From positions 4,464,001 through 4,528,000 of the forward strand of contig JAWZSP010000004.1 in the NCBI GenBank assembly GCA_034401135.1: 64,000 nucleotides of DNA. Reading direction: 5' to 3'. The position numbers and the translations under genes are program-made. Of the stretch, positions 1 through 11,562 are shown in pieces. Numbering within the stretch: the stretch's first letter is position 1; every line of letters starts with the position of its first letter. Origin of the DNA: Volutella citrinella (Eukaryota; Ascomycota; Sordariomycetes; Hypocreales; Nectriaceae). The notes below the pieces were generated by a model. That model did not search any database, was not told where the DNA came from, and worked only from the letters and a program-made list of their open reading frames with translations.

Positions 1-1176
1 TGATGGGATCACCGCCGCGGCCCATAGCGCCGGCGGGCATTGTTTTCCACGCCAAAGCGAGAGAGAGATTTTTGCAGAGGGGGTGAGAGCCGTCGAGACT
101 GAGACAGAAGAAACCGTCCAAAGTAATTCGGAGCGAGGGACGGCGAGTCACAGCCAGCGGAAAGGGCGCCGACTAACATCGACATCGTGCTGGGAGGCGT
201 CGCCGAGTCGCGGTCCACTGCGCTTCCTTCCGGAGGTTGGCCACGGTCGACCCAAGTGGACCGCAATCAATCGATAGTTGCGGCACGGGAGGCAGGCTTG
301 CACTGGTTCCCTCGGAGCATTCTTAGTGACGGACTACTGCCGTGGGCACTTACACTACGGAGTATGGAGTCGGCTGTACGAGGTGCGTGAGGTGACGAGG
401 GTTCAAAGAGCCGTCGATAATCAGTCGCCAGCTACTTACTACCTTGCCCCTGTCGCGAACAATCCCCTTCCTCTCGTTCCTGATTCCCTTTTCCTTTCTC
501 CCCTCTTTTTTTTCTTCATCTTCATTTTATTTTCAGGCCTCTTGTGGTCTGTCTGCCCCTCGTTTAATCCATCCTCTCGTCAATCGCATTTGGCGTCAGG
601 TCCCATCACCCCGGACCTAGCCAGGGCGTGTTTCGCCCGTGCCAGCGCCCCCCAAGCCGCCTGTCGTCCGATTTCCCAGCACCTCAAACTGCACTCAACG
701 CCACATCAGCCCGCGGGCGTATTCCTGCGTCCGACCACCGCCATTTCCTGCTTCCCTTTTGCCAAACAATCCGAGCTTTGCGCCTGGTTGCTTGCCCTCG
801 CCTGCCTGCCATCCATTGTGCTGCGTCTGCGTCTGCGTTTCCCTTGTCCAGCCCTCGCAATTTTTTTTTGGGGGTGCTCCCTGCCTCTCGAAGCAACACG
901 ACGCCCACTCACTCACGCACTCATTTGATCTGCCGTCATCCGCCAGTGAGCAATCTGCCATCTTCGCCATCAGTCAAATCTTCAATCTCGCTCTCCGTTG
1001 AGGACATGATTTGTTCCTGTGCCAGCCCGTTATAGTCCCAGTTGTAAGTCGGCTGCCGCAACAGTGGCCTCACGGACCATCTCACTGACGCACACACCCG
1101 CAGAGCAGCGAACACGTTCACTTCCACCTGATGGTGATGGACATGTGCATCGCTTCGTCGACGTAGCCACCTCACC
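1..1176. other. Upstream region of the 1123-aa gene; no gene supported
   Basis: Open frames here (for example 278-928 on +) are proline/serine/leucine-rich translations of pyrimidine-rich DNA and have no recognisable domain. CT-rich tracts at about 480-540 and 860-870 and the absence of coding structure fit promoter and long 5' UTR of the gene starting at 1177. A 5' UTR intron is possible but not demonstrated. Confidence 0.5.
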
Positions 1177-4100
1177 ATGGCGTCGTCACCGCAACGGCTG
1201 CGGATCCGGTCGCTGTCCGACAGCGACAGCTCAGGAGATCCGCAGCCGGCCAGAGTAGTTGTTGAGGCGCCAGCGCGGACAGGCTCGAAGCGAGTCGCCA
1301 TGCCGCACGCCAGGTCCCTGTCCAACATGAACGACACAAGCCCTCTGCCAGACGCAGATGAGGATTCTGACGAGGACTTTCGCGCCACTGCGCGCGAGCA
1401 GATTGACCGAGAGACGCTGCGCGAGCTGGTGCAGTTCTTTCGCAACACCGGACCGCCAGCGTCGCCAATTGATCCCATGGCCCCAAATTGCTTTGGCCGG
1501 ACCGGCTCAAAGAACCTTGGCAACCTTGGACGATGGTCAATGAGATCAAATAAAGCAGACAAGGACCGATTAAACCGACATGCGTCGCTGCCTCTGCGCG
1601 ATGCCTCAACCCGCAAGACGACAGCAGCAGGAACTTCGTACCGCGCCATTGCCATCCCCCCAGCTCTCGGCGTGACAAGGAGAGCCTCCCTTCAGTCGCC
1701 TCTTTCCATTCACTTCCCCCGCCAATCCGTGCCACCTGGCCGCTTCACCGAGGCCGAGTGGCCAGCCCGAGTATCGTCTCGCACAGGGACAGTCAAGACC
1801 CCTGAGCCTCAACCAAGATCCGACACACCAATGTCTAACCCGCAATCACTATCACACCACTCATCGCAAAATACCGATGTCGCCGCTTTGGTCTCGCGCA
1901 CGTCACCCGGACAGGACATGGGCACCTTCAGCCTCTCCATCAAAGTCACCACTGCCGAGCGAGGAGTGCGGTCCTTTATGAAGCATGTCGACGAATGGCT
2001 GGACGAGCAGAGTCCCGACTCTGACTTTCAAATACGGACCAAGCAGCCCAAGAGGATCAGTTCCGGCCACTATCGACCCAAGAGTGCCATGGCGAACCTG
2101 ACAGTCGCCGAGGAGGAGTCAACAGAGGAGGACAGCGATTCGACCCGTCCGACCGTGGCCAAGCATGGAGGACGGTCCTTGTCTTTGTCGGCAAACGAAA
2201 CCCTCCAAGTCATGAACAGGAACCCTATGGCCCCGCCATCGGTCGAGGTCTCTGTCAGCAACTTCCCAGACTCTGACCTGAACTCCAGAAGCGATATCTC
2301 GCCCAAGACATCCCTACGCCGTAAGGACAGGAACGCCTCTAATAACAGCATCTCCAAGTCCATCCCACCAAGGACCGATTCCAAGTCCCGAAAGAAACCT
2401 GCCAGCATCGACGTCAAGCCGTCGCTCCTGGTCCCCCACAACCCCTTGCTGCCCGAGTCGCCCGGCTTCCCCCTGCTGCTGTCCAAGATGACGTTTCCCT
2501 CGCCGCCAGACAGTATCCGATCCCACTCGGCCAGCAACAGCATCAGTTTCCCGAGCCCGAACCGGGCCATATCACCGACCGGCTCAGTGCGGCCACTGCC
2601 CGGGTCGCCACCGTCATCGAACCTGGACCAGCGTGTGATGGAGCAGACCCGGCCACCGCTCCGACAGTACCATACCCACGGTGGCGCCATGAGCGTATAT
2701 AGTCCCCTGAACGCATCACCGACGTTTGACTCGCCAGAAATGCCCACGGTCAACACGACTAGAGCTCAGGAAGACGTTTCTCCGGCCACCGTGACTACGC
2801 CCACGATGCAGCAAGGTCCCAACGGCCACAACATCGCCGGCGGAGCCGACCAGCGAGCGTCCGTGGACACATTTGATCTCCAACAAGCGGGCGAGTCCCC
2901 GCGGGAGTCAACTGCCAGCACCGTCGAGTCATCCGCCCACTCCACGGCAACAAGTGGCCTCTACCGTGACTCGATGAAGAGCGACACCTCGGTCGCTACC
3001 GACGTCACAGCCACGACTGCCGCGTACGGCAAGCCTGATCCTTCTCAGCAGGACAACGACCCTTGCAAGCCGCCAGGTTTCGGCGAGAGAAGATCATCAC
3101 GGGCATCCTGTGCCTCGTCGCGTCCCCTGTCCATCCAATCCTTTTCTTCCGTTGGAACCAGCGGCACCGCCGCAAGTCTTGCAGAGCGACGCATGGCTCG
3201 GAGAGCTCGAGTTCGGGAGAAGCTGCAGCGCGATATTGACACGACAAAGGCCAACAACAAGTTCATGGCAGGTGTCAGCGGCGCCGACGCCATGGACTCG
3301 CCCATCCTGGGACGCCACCATCACAACATGCCCGGGGCTGGGTATGCTCCCGTCAAGGCGGCAGCCCAAGGGCCGTCCAAACTTGCCCAGGAATCATCAA
3401 CCCCCGACACACCACCTGCGGGTCGGAGGTCCTCTGTGGCCGCCGTCACGCAGCTGATCCCTGAGACTGTTGAAGAAAGCACCACGCCCGTTTCCCCAGA
3501 AGCTCCCGAGAAGCCTAACAAGGAGATGGACAAAGCTCCCGGGCCTACACCACCATCCCCGCCTTCATTAGGCATGTCGCCGATCATGGTTGTCGCCAAC
3601 ATCGAAGCTCGACGGCCCTCATCCACATCTCTCCGCCCTCTCTCTCTCTTGACCACCGCCAGTATTTCTTCACGGTCAACAATCCGAGCCGACACGATGA
3701 AGAAGAGACCCCTTCCCATCAGGGTCAGCACCAGGCTGCCTGATCCCGCAGCCAACATGAACATGTCGAAGCGCAGCAGCTTCTCCTATACGCCCACGCA
3801 GCCGTTGCACTCGTCGCCGGCATCGTCGCGGATGAGCCTGCCGCCGGGCGCCGAGCTTCTTTCTCCGAGGACCGAGTCGGACAGGTCGCTGGCGCGGATG
3901 CCCCCGTCATCGGGCAAGAAGAAGGACAAGGAGACGGAGTGGGTGGCGGCGCACCAGCGGCAGCTAGCGCGGGAGTGGCGCCTGGTCGCCCTCAAGGAGC
4001 GGCTCCGGCGCGAGCTGGCCGAGGAGATGACGACCGAAGTGGCGAGCCGGTTTATCCAGATGACGGCGCAGCACGAGGCCGAGGACGACGACGACGAGAT

Positions 4101-4548
4101 GGACGACGACTCGGAGGAGGAGCGCCGACGCAAGTTCCGACAGACCATGTACCGCAACAGCACGCTTCGCACGCTCAACGCCAACGCGCCGGGCAACGGC
4201 AGCAGCAGCAACAACAGCAATAGCAACCGCCGGCGCACGACCATGGGCTCGCTCAAGAGCATCCGGGACAACGGCGACGAGGAGGACCAAGAGCAAGAGG
4301 AGCGCTCGCCCTCGGAGACGACGACAACGGGCTACGAGCTGGAGCTGGCGGCGCAAAACGTCGACGCGGAGCAGCGCATGATGTCGGCCATCATCCCCCT
4401 GCTGCAGAGCATGGACACGACGCTCAAGGAGCTGCGCAAGGACCGCGTCACGCGCGACATGTCGCTCAAGTTTATGGACTCGGCGCTGGCCCTCGCGAAC
4501 CCGATGCTGGGCGGACGCCAGGGGTCGTCGCCCCTGTTCCGCCAGTGA
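1177..4548 (+). CDS. Conserved low-complexity fungal protein, 1123 aa, unknown function
   Basis: Single uninterrupted frame starting at an ATG in good context (CACC before ATG). Most of the protein is Ser/Pro/Thr-rich and probably disordered. A more ordered, basic segment lies near residues 660-700 (RMARRARVREKLQ), and the charged C-terminal third from about residue 920 is predicted coiled-coil, with an acidic stretch (EDDDDEMDDDSEEE) and a Ser/Asn-rich linker. No signal peptide, membrane segment or catalytic motif is visible. The last 50 residues look helical (LLQSMDTTLKELRKDR), suggesting oligomerisation. The pattern resembles cytoskeletal or cell-cortex scaffold proteins of filamentous fungi, but that is inference; I do not recognise a named family. 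The coding frame is convincing from its length and codon bias. Confidence 0.85.
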   Translation: MASSPQRLRIRSLSDSDSSGDPQPARVVVEAPARTGSKRVAMPHARSLSNMNDTSPLPDADEDSDEDFRATAREQIDRETLRELVQFFRNTGPPASPIDPMAPNCFGRTGSKNLGNLGRWSMRSNKADKDRLNRHASLPLRDASTRKTTAAGTSYRAIAIPPALGVTRRASLQSPLSIHFPRQSVPPGRFTEAEWPARVSSRTGTVKTPEPQPRSDTPMSNPQSLSHHSSQNTDVAALVSRTSPGQDMGTFSLSIKVTTAERGVRSFMKHVDEWLDEQSPDSDFQIRTKQPKRISSGHYRPKSAMANLTVAEEESTEEDSDSTRPTVAKHGGRSLSLSANETLQVMNRNPMAPPSVEVSVSNFPDSDLNSRSDISPKTSLRRKDRNASNNSISKSIPPRTDSKSRKKPASIDVKPSLLVPHNPLLPESPGFPLLLSKMTFPSPPDSIRSHSASNSISFPSPNRAISPTGSVRPLPGSPPSSNLDQRVMEQTRPPLRQYHTHGGAMSVYSPLNASPTFDSPEMPTVNTTRAQEDVSPATVTTPTMQQGPNGHNIAGGADQRASVDTFDLQQAGESPRESTASTVESSAHSTATSGLYRDSMKSDTSVATDVTATTAAYGKPDPSQQDNDPCKPPGFGERRSSRASCASSRPLSIQSFSSVGTSGTAASLAERRMARRARVREKLQRDIDTTKANNKFMAGVSGADAMDSPILGRHHHNMPGAGYAPVKAAAQGPSKLAQESSTPDTPPAGRRSSVAAVTQLIPETVEESTTPVSPEAPEKPNKEMDKAPGPTPPSPPSLGMSPIMVVANIEARRPSSTSLRPLSLLTTASISSRSTIRADTMKKRPLPIRVSTRLPDPAANMNMSKRSSFSYTPTQPLHSSPASSRMSLPPGAELLSPRTESDRSLARMPPSSGKKKDKETEWVAAHQRQLAREWRLVALKERLRRELAEEMTTEVASRFIQMTAQHEAEDDDDEMDDDSEEERRRKFRQTMYRNSTLRTLNANAPGNGSSSNNSNSNRRRTTMGSLKSIRDNGDEEDQEQEERSPSETTTTGYELELAAQNVDAEQRMMSAIIPLLQSMDTTLKELRKDRVTRDMSLKFMDSALALANPMLGGRQGSSPLFRQ

Positions 4549-6355
4549 GAGCGGGGATCGCCTGCGTTTCGTTTCGTTGTGTTTCGTTTATAGATCTGGG
4601 CGTGCGGTCCTCTGGGCAACCTATTCTTTTTTTTATTTTTCTCTTGGGCCTGTATTACTCTTTTTTTATGACGTTCGTTCATACCCCCCTACAACTATTC
4701 GACTAGGCTCTATTTGTACGAGATGACGATGAATATATGAAGACAAGCATTATGAGATGTTTGTTTGTATATGCAATGGTTTCTAGCATGCCTTGATGTG
4801 ATGTGCGGTATCGGTGCGGCGAGATCCACAGCTGAGGGCAGAGCCGCGAACCTGAGGTTTCAGTGTTGGTTTTTTATAAATCCTGCGTTGCGGGTGCAAG
4901 GCCGAGAACGGTGCTCGAAAATTTGCCAACTCCATGGCTTGGCGATGGCGATGGCGGCGCAATGAGTGCTCACACGGCCAGTTTGGTCCATTGGGAGTCG
5001 GAGTGGATCAGGCTGTCGGCATCCGCCGTCTGCTGATTTTGATGACTGGTTCATGCAACCGTTGGAGCAACTTATCTGCAACTGGCCTCGTCACCTCTCC
5101 CGGGGCTGTGGTAACCCAAGGGCGGCCGCCGGGTGTCCGTTCCCCGACAGTATAGCGAATCCTACGAAAACAGGGAAAAGGGCGCCATGGAACAGTGACA
5201 GGCCATCGTGTGAGCCAGGCCGCGAAAGAAGAAAATCTTGTCTCTAGCGCGTCGAGCCGTCAACCCAGACCGAGAATGGCGCTGTCAAGCTGAATGCCGT
5301 GACGATCATCGCCTTGGTTTGCAAAGCGTCCCCTGGGTTTAAGCTGGGCTGAAGCAGCAGCGTTGGCAACAGATATAGCCAAGCTCAAAGACTGCACGTT
5401 GAAGGTGGATCACGGAGGAGGAGAGAGGGATGAGAGCAGCATGGGCCATTCTGTGTTCCAGATCTGATTGAGGACCCTTTGCTTCGAGCTAGCGACGGAG
5501 CTGCGAGCTACCGGAGGGGAGAGCTGTAGGTTTCGAATAAACGCGGCTAGTCTGCGAAATCACCACTACCCTCTACCTATATGCAACGGGAGAGCAGCCG
5601 CTGGTCACGCGACATCAAGCTGACGGACAGGCTTAGTTCTAGGCTTGGTTCCACAATTTAGGAAGGGGATGGATGCTCTGCCGCTCTAGCGCCTCCTTCC
5701 GGAAGCCTCAACCGGCATGAGAATCCATCACATGAGGCTCTTATGGCACTGCCATCTCGAAGCTTAGATGTTGGCGATGCTGATTGATGAACGGACCAAG
5801 CCTGCATGACATGCGATGCGATGCGATGCGATACTCTGCTCTGTTCGAGATGAATGAACACGGCCGAGGTGCCTTTCCTACGCATCGCAGACTGGACAGT
5901 ATTGATTCCCTAGACGAGGAACTGAGAAGCGACATGCCTGATGATAGTTTTAGCCCCGTAGCTGCTATATAAAGGATATGCCTGGTTATTCAGAAACAAA
6001 CCCCAGCACCAGGCCCGTTTCGCCAATAGTTAAGGTTAAGATGGCGGCCGTTTCGTCCGCCGATGATGGCGTTACAAAGCGTTGACTGTCGTGGTGAATC
6101 GGCCGCTCCCCACCCCGCATCGGCATCGACGGGGCTGCAGTTTTGGGGTCCGTCCTACGCAATGTCTTTGATACCATCACTGGTGGCTCAACGCCCCGTC
6201 ACGAATATAAAAGCTCAATGCGATCCTTTTGAGCAGCCACATCACTATCATACGCTGCCCTCAGATATCTGCAAACACACGGCATCCACATCCACGCCAT
6301 CTCTACGCCACCCGCCTCTGCCCCATCCTCCTCCTCTATATTCCCCCTCGCCAAC
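4549..6355. other. Intergenic, 1.8 kb; T-rich 3' end of upstream gene and promoter of secreted protein gene
   Basis: The first 150 bases are T-rich and likely hold the 3' UTR and polyadenylation signals of the upstream gene. A short ATGCG-type microsatellite lies at about 5811-5831. No frame with domain content is visible. Confidence 0.5.
5811..5831. repeat. Microsatellite (GCGAT)n
   Basis: Four tandem copies of a 5-base unit (GCGAT/ATGCG) in an intergenic stretch. Confidence 0.8.
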
Positions 6356-6948
6356 ATGCGCTTCAGCCAACTACTCTTCGCTCTTCTCCCCGTGGCCGGC
6401 CTGGCCGCTCCCTCAGAGCCTCCCCCCTCAGATCTTGAAGCCCGCCAGATCCCGAACTGCGACACGGGCGGCAAGTTCATCATCCGCAACGTTCAAGCAT
6501 GGGTCGACGATCCAAACGCTGGGGGCTTCCCGACGCGGGCCAATTTTACCCTCAACGACGACCTCGTGCTGAACATGCAGTGCGCGTTCGGCTTCGGCAA
6601 CAAGCCCAACAGGCGGGCCCGATGGGTCTGCAACAAAAGGAACCCTCTCATCGAGTTTGAGTTCAACAAGATGAAGTTGACCGTCTACCACGTAAACTGC
6701 TACGATGACCTCACCAGGTATGGCTATTGAACTGGCCGCCATGTAAATGTTTACGACTGCTTCTAACACTCTGATGTAGACGCTCCCGGATGTGGTCTGG
6801 GACCATCACCATCCCTCTCGTTTGCCCCGGTGCCGGGTCTACTGGTCCCTGCAGCAACTACATGCCCAATATCCCTGGCAACTATACATTGGACACTCCA
6901 ACCAACATCCAGTGGCAGGATGACCAATACGAAGGTATTAGCGGCTAG
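6356..6948 (+). CDS. Small secreted cysteine-containing protein, 176 aa
   Basis: Two exons, 6356-6717 and 6780-6948, separated by a 62-nt GT-AG intron with phase 2 (AG plus A gives Arg). The N-terminus is a clean signal peptide (MRFSQLLFALLPVAGLAA), followed by a short Pro/Glu-rich stretch ending in a possible Kex2-type site (EARQ). The mature part has six cysteines, including C-x-F spacing around MQCAFGFG, and ends without an anchor, so it is predicted to be secreted. Length, architecture and lack of enzymatic motif resemble fungal small secreted or effector-like proteins. It shares the overall layout (MRF start, one phase-2 intron near the C-terminus) with the gene at 11563-12082. I do not recognise a named family. 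Confidence 0.75.
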
Positions 6949-7633
6949 ATGGAGCCTTCAACCTTTACTGTACCCTTTTTACAATTCGATAGCGTCTTTA
7001 GCCTAGCGCATTCCCCTCGTACAAACTAATTATAGTATGAAACCGAGTGTGCCAATGTTTAAATGTTTCAAATCTTGATTTTGATATTGTTCCGTGCCTT
7101 GGAGATATAGAAACATTAAAGGGCAACCTTGACAAACAGCTGTGGTGAGAAAGTAGTTCAGTGTAGTTAATATACCTGTGCAGGGAGTTGCGGTTTTGGA
7201 TATAGTGTGTATGACCATTTTAGACACCTTGATAATATGCGAAGAATAGTAGGGTAAACCTAAGTAGTCGAGTAAGCCCAGCCAGAAAGAATAAGGGGCT
7301 ACGTTGTGGAGACCTGTTGATGCAAGCCGGAGCAAGCTGCAAGCTGCAAGCTGCAAGCTGACACAAATGGGAGGCACGAGGTGCAGCTCCGAGAAGCAGC
7401 TACAAGGGCCAGCTGCGAGGGTAGTTTATTGATATACAAGTTTAACTGTTAAAACAGGCTGTTTGGGGTTCCATTAGTTTAGCTATATAATGTGAAGAGC
7501 AAAACCATGCCCTTAACTACGTGCCTAGACCCTACCAGGGAGAAAAGCACAGCTGAAGGTGGATAACTGGCATCGTCCACTATGCCCCAATACATCAGGA
7601 AAGACTCAAGATATCACCGCCCGCGGCTCATAT
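6949..7633. other. Intergenic, AT-richer; short direct repeats
   Basis: Between two convergent genes. Contains four tandem AAGCTGC/AGCTGCA units at about 7331-7360. No supported gene; minus-strand frame 7030-7377 has no recognisable content. Confidence 0.5.
7331..7360. repeat. Short tandem repeat, AAGCTGC unit
   Basis: Unit AAGCTGC is repeated about four times head to tail in the AT-rich intergenic region. Confidence 0.7.
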
Positions 7634-10600
7634 CTATCCCCCTCCGCCTCCGCCTCCACCTCCTCCTCCGCAACCACCGCCGCCGCCGCCGCCGCCACAA
7701 CCTGCACAACCGCCTCCTCCATCTAGAGGACCGGCTCCGGGACCACCGCCACAAACCCCTCCAGGTCCTCCAGTAGCTCCCGCATACGCACCAACGCAAC
7801 CCGTGCCGCACGTATCGCCGCCGATCACTCCGCAGGCGACGACCCCACAGCCCGGGCCGGTCCCGCAGTTGCCCCCGTCCGAAGCGCCTCGGCCCCCCTG
7901 GACAGCCGGCTGCCGCCGACCGGGTACCTCCCTCTCGGCCGCCCGGTAGTCACGGAGCTCTTCGTACGCCTGGATCCGGAGCGGCAGCGTCAGGGAGCTC
8001 CAGTCGGCGACGTAGTACTGGTGGTATGAGCCCCTCTCGAAGTGGTGGCTGAAGGGCTGCGCGCGGTGGATGCCGCCTAGCCTGAGGCGGTCCTGGTGCT
8101 CGTCCGGCGTCTGATGGATCCAAGCCGTCGCTTCTCGGACGTCGGGACATCGCGCCATGGCCGCCGCAGCCGTCAGCAGTGTGTCCTGGGCGAGGAGGAT
8201 CGTCAGCCGGTTCTGGAACCAGTCAAAGTCGGTCATGATGCCAGTCAAGAAGCTGCTGGCCCCAGGCTGGTCCCTCGCAGCCTGATCGTGTTTCTTCTTG
8301 ACGAAATTGTCGATCGAGTCCCTCTTCTCGATGGGGCCGGTGCTGGGGAAGAACTGGCGTCCCCTGGAAAGGTGCAGCGATATGATGCTCGAAGAATCGA
8401 ACGGGAAGGCCCAGACATGCTTCGAAATGTTGCAGTCGGAGCACTTGCCTGGATACCGCGAATATGCCTCGGTATAGTCCTAGGGGAAGACGTCCTGGTA
8501 GGGATAGAGAGGGCCTTCAAAGTTGCCCCAGTCGTACCAGTACTCCTGGAGGGTATCAATCACATCCGACTCGTCGTGCCGCCCGTGCCGAAACTTGAGC
8601 AAGTACTCCTCCACTAGCCCGTTGGGTACGTCATACGTGAACGTTGTCTTTTCTTGGACGTAGGCGCCGGGTCGGCAGACGAAGCTCATCAGGTACAGGG
8701 GCTGCGCGGAATCCGTCCTGTGCGGCATCGAGAATAGGGAGCCAAACGTATCAAAGTCGAGCACGCTGTCGCAAAACATCTGGCAATTGTTGGACACAGG
8801 ATCCCACCGTAGCGCTACGCCGGGGTCGATGAGGCGGCCTACGATGCTGTCGACGTACTTGTTCACACGCGGGGACAGATAGGGGCGGACCTGATGGAGC
8901 AGACGGCCGGCGGCCTGATTCAGGATTGTCGCCTTCTGGGCGGATGACATGCCATCGAGGTACAGAGCCTCGCTCTCCCGTATAAGCGTCCCGACGATCT
9001 TGGCCTCGGCGTCGTTGTCAATGAAGCCGCAGAAGGCGCCCCCGACAACCTGCTTCATCATTGCCTTGTACCGCTTGGGGACGCGGGGGCGATTCTGCGA
9101 ATACACGGTCCGGTCTCCTATCCCGCTCAGCAGCAGGCTGTGCTCAATGTCGGTCTGCGGGCTGCGAAGAACCTGAAGCTGGGGGGGATCACGGCGAGTA
9201 ATGAGAGCGCCGCCATGGGTGCTGCAGCTAGTCAGCCATTGTTCACAAGGACAAACTCTTCGATCAAGAGATACTTACTTGGCCACCCCATTCTCTATGA
9301 TGAGGGGGCCAAACCGGAGAGCCATATGGACGTTGCCATACGGGCAATTGTCCGTGACGGACCGTAGATACGGCGGGATGCTCTCCTCCTTGACGTCCCG
9401 ATGGCCAAACGAAGTGCCGAATTCTGGGGCACCGGGCAGGCTGTTGAGGTTTGGCAGCTTCGAGACGCCCCGCTTCTTCATCCTTCTCTTGTGCTTCCTC
9501 ATGACCTTTTCCCACATGACGGCCCGATCTCTCGCATCTCGCCTCCTGACCTCGGCGAGCGTCCTCTTCCGGTCAAGCTTGCCCCGCGTCCCCGCGTACT
9601 TTGCTTCGGCTAGCTTGTGGTTGAGCATGACGATCTCGCACCACGGCTCGTGGGCCTTGACCCCTGACTCGCCGATGGGCCATAGCGGGAGAGGCTCGCC
9701 GCCTTCACCGTCTCGAGGCAGTGTGCGGCAGCGGCACAGTCGCTGACTGACGTCGGCCGAGACGTCGGCGGGCAGGCAGCACTTCTTGTACAGCTTCGTA
9801 TAGTTGGAGCGTCCGCTGTACGACGCCCTGTAGCACGACTCGCACAGAACAGTGTTCGGCTCGCTGATTTCTTGAAACGAGGAGCCTCGGATGGTGCTGT
9901 CGCACTCGGAGCACGCCACGGGGGCGAAGACGGGGATATTGTGCTTGTCGAGGGAGAGACTCAGCTGCGGCGGCGCAGGCCGCTTCCAGAAGGACACGAA
10001 CTCGTTTGGGTCTCGGTATTCAATCAGCTTGTCAATGTCGAGAAATTGGGCCGACTGGAGGAGCACGCGGGCCCGCCGATGCAGCACGCTGGTGGGCGGG
10101 ATGGCGGTAATGACTTGGCGCACCGACTTCTTGAGGGAATTGCTGCTGATCTCGGCACAAATGTCCAGTCCTCTGCGCTTGATAGCGTCGCCGTACGACT
10201 CGGGTATGTGGGGACGCTCCTCGACCAGCGTGTTGTCTTCGGACGAAGTTTCTGATAGGGCATCGCTGAGGCTATCATCCCCTGGTGGACGGTTTCTGTC
10301 ACCGAACTGCCGCGATATCTGGCTAACCTGATCAAGAAATGTATCGTAGCCGTGGATGAACCCAGGCTCCTCGTCTGGAAGCACCGTGTCGGCAAACTTG
10401 GGCCTCGTCTGCCACCGGCTGAGGTTGGCGACAATGTCGGCCAGCTCGCCTTGCACGCCCTTCCAATACAGCCCAAGCACCTGCGGCCGCAGATGCTGCC
10501 ACGCGGGACCAATGCGTGCCCGAGGAATATCTCGGGCCTTTGTGATGTGAGCGCCGCTCGAGGTGCTGTCAACAGACGACGACGAGCCGGAGACGGCCGA

Positions 10601-10642
10601 CGCCTTACGTAGAGATCGCCGCAGGGAATCCATCGCTCGCAT
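7634..10642 (-). CDS. Large conserved fungal protein with Gly/Cys-rich tail, interrupted by an in-frame TAG
   Basis: Two exons on the minus strand: 10642-9279 and 9221-7634. The 57-nt intron (9222-9278) has donor GTAAGT and acceptor GCTGCAG. The joined frame is 984 codons, but a TAG stop lies inside it at 8482-8480 (complement CTA). Reading on in the same frame gives protein-like sequence with a C-x2-C pair (GKCSDCN), then a long domain and a tail of Gly and Cys ending at 7634. If translation stops at the TAG the product is 701 aa. The N-terminal half is Ser-rich. A cysteine cluster at about residues 250-310 (two C-x2-C pairs and a C-R-C) looks like a zinc-binding module. The position reads naturally as Gln (CAG changed to TAG). 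The function is unknown. A Gly/Cys-rich tail is also typical of fungal GRDP-like proteins, one of which lies nearby. Confidence 0.7.
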
Positions 10643-11562
10643 TGGGTGCAGAGCTAGCCAGCCGTAGGAACGTCACAAGAGGGATGCTCGGCCCGGAATG
10701 AAGACTCGGGCTCAATATCATTGGAAACCAACGCTGGCAGACGAGGCGAAGGAAGGCATGGTCTGAGCCTCTGTATCTGCTCCACCGCTCACGAGGCGCA
10801 CAAGTGATGTGCAGGCAAAGGCAACACAAGGCGAATACTGACCGCGTACAGCCCCCACCTCATGGTGTCTCAGCTGCAGCCTCAATCTGAGTTGGGGCTA
10901 CCATCCTTTGGATTTGGGTTGGTAGTTTCGGCTTGATGGGTTGAGGTGATTCTATTGTAGGATGAAGGTTGTTGTTTCCAAATACCTTAGTCAGTGCCTT
11001 CGTAGTAGCCGTCCGTCCCAACCATTACCAAGGGCCGTAAGCGCGATGGGCGACGCAGCAAATAGGAGATGACCAGACCCGAATCTAGGCGCGGAGGATT
11101 CCCCGCTTGCAGTGGCTCCAGCGATGTGTTTGGCTGTCGCAAATCCTGCCATGCGCCAAATAGCAGCGGCGTCGCCTATTTTTAATTGAGCCGGTTGCCT
11201 GACGCCCGCTGAAGCCCGCACAAGCTACAGGCGGCCCGTGGACCCTCTTGCACACCACCCGACTTCCGGAATCGTGTGGCAGCCCTGATCCAAGCCCAGT
11301 CTTCGGTAACGACCTACACCGATTCAGGTGTAGACATCAGGGGCAATACGAATCGAGCATTGACATGCCGCAGCTTGCCTAGGAAGATGTTACGTTGCCG
11401 GAGTAGTGAAGGGGGCCGATCCTGGTGTAACTAGATCACCCTCCATTTATAAGACGGCCATTGTTCCTGGGGATTAAGACTCATCGTCGTCCGATCGCTC
11501 GCCATCAACGCCTCCATCCACCCCAACTCACCAGTCCCGCCCATATCTGTACTCGACTTCCA
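10643..11562. other. Divergent promoter region, 0.9 kb
   Basis: Lies between the minus-strand gene ending upstream at 10642 and the plus-strand secreted-protein gene at 11563. No open frame with domain content. A TATA-like ATTTATAAG occurs at about 11445-11453, roughly 110 bases before the ATG. Confidence 0.45.

Noticed and set aside
278..928. 216-codon frame at the left end
   Set aside because: Leu/Pro/Ser/Phe-rich translation of a pyrimidine-rich promoter; no domain, and overlaps other equally long frames.
8425..8545. Short intron removing the TAG at 8480
   Set aside because: The pyrimidine-rich CTTCCCCTAG looks like an acceptor, but the donors found give a shifted frame; reading straight through is more protein-like.
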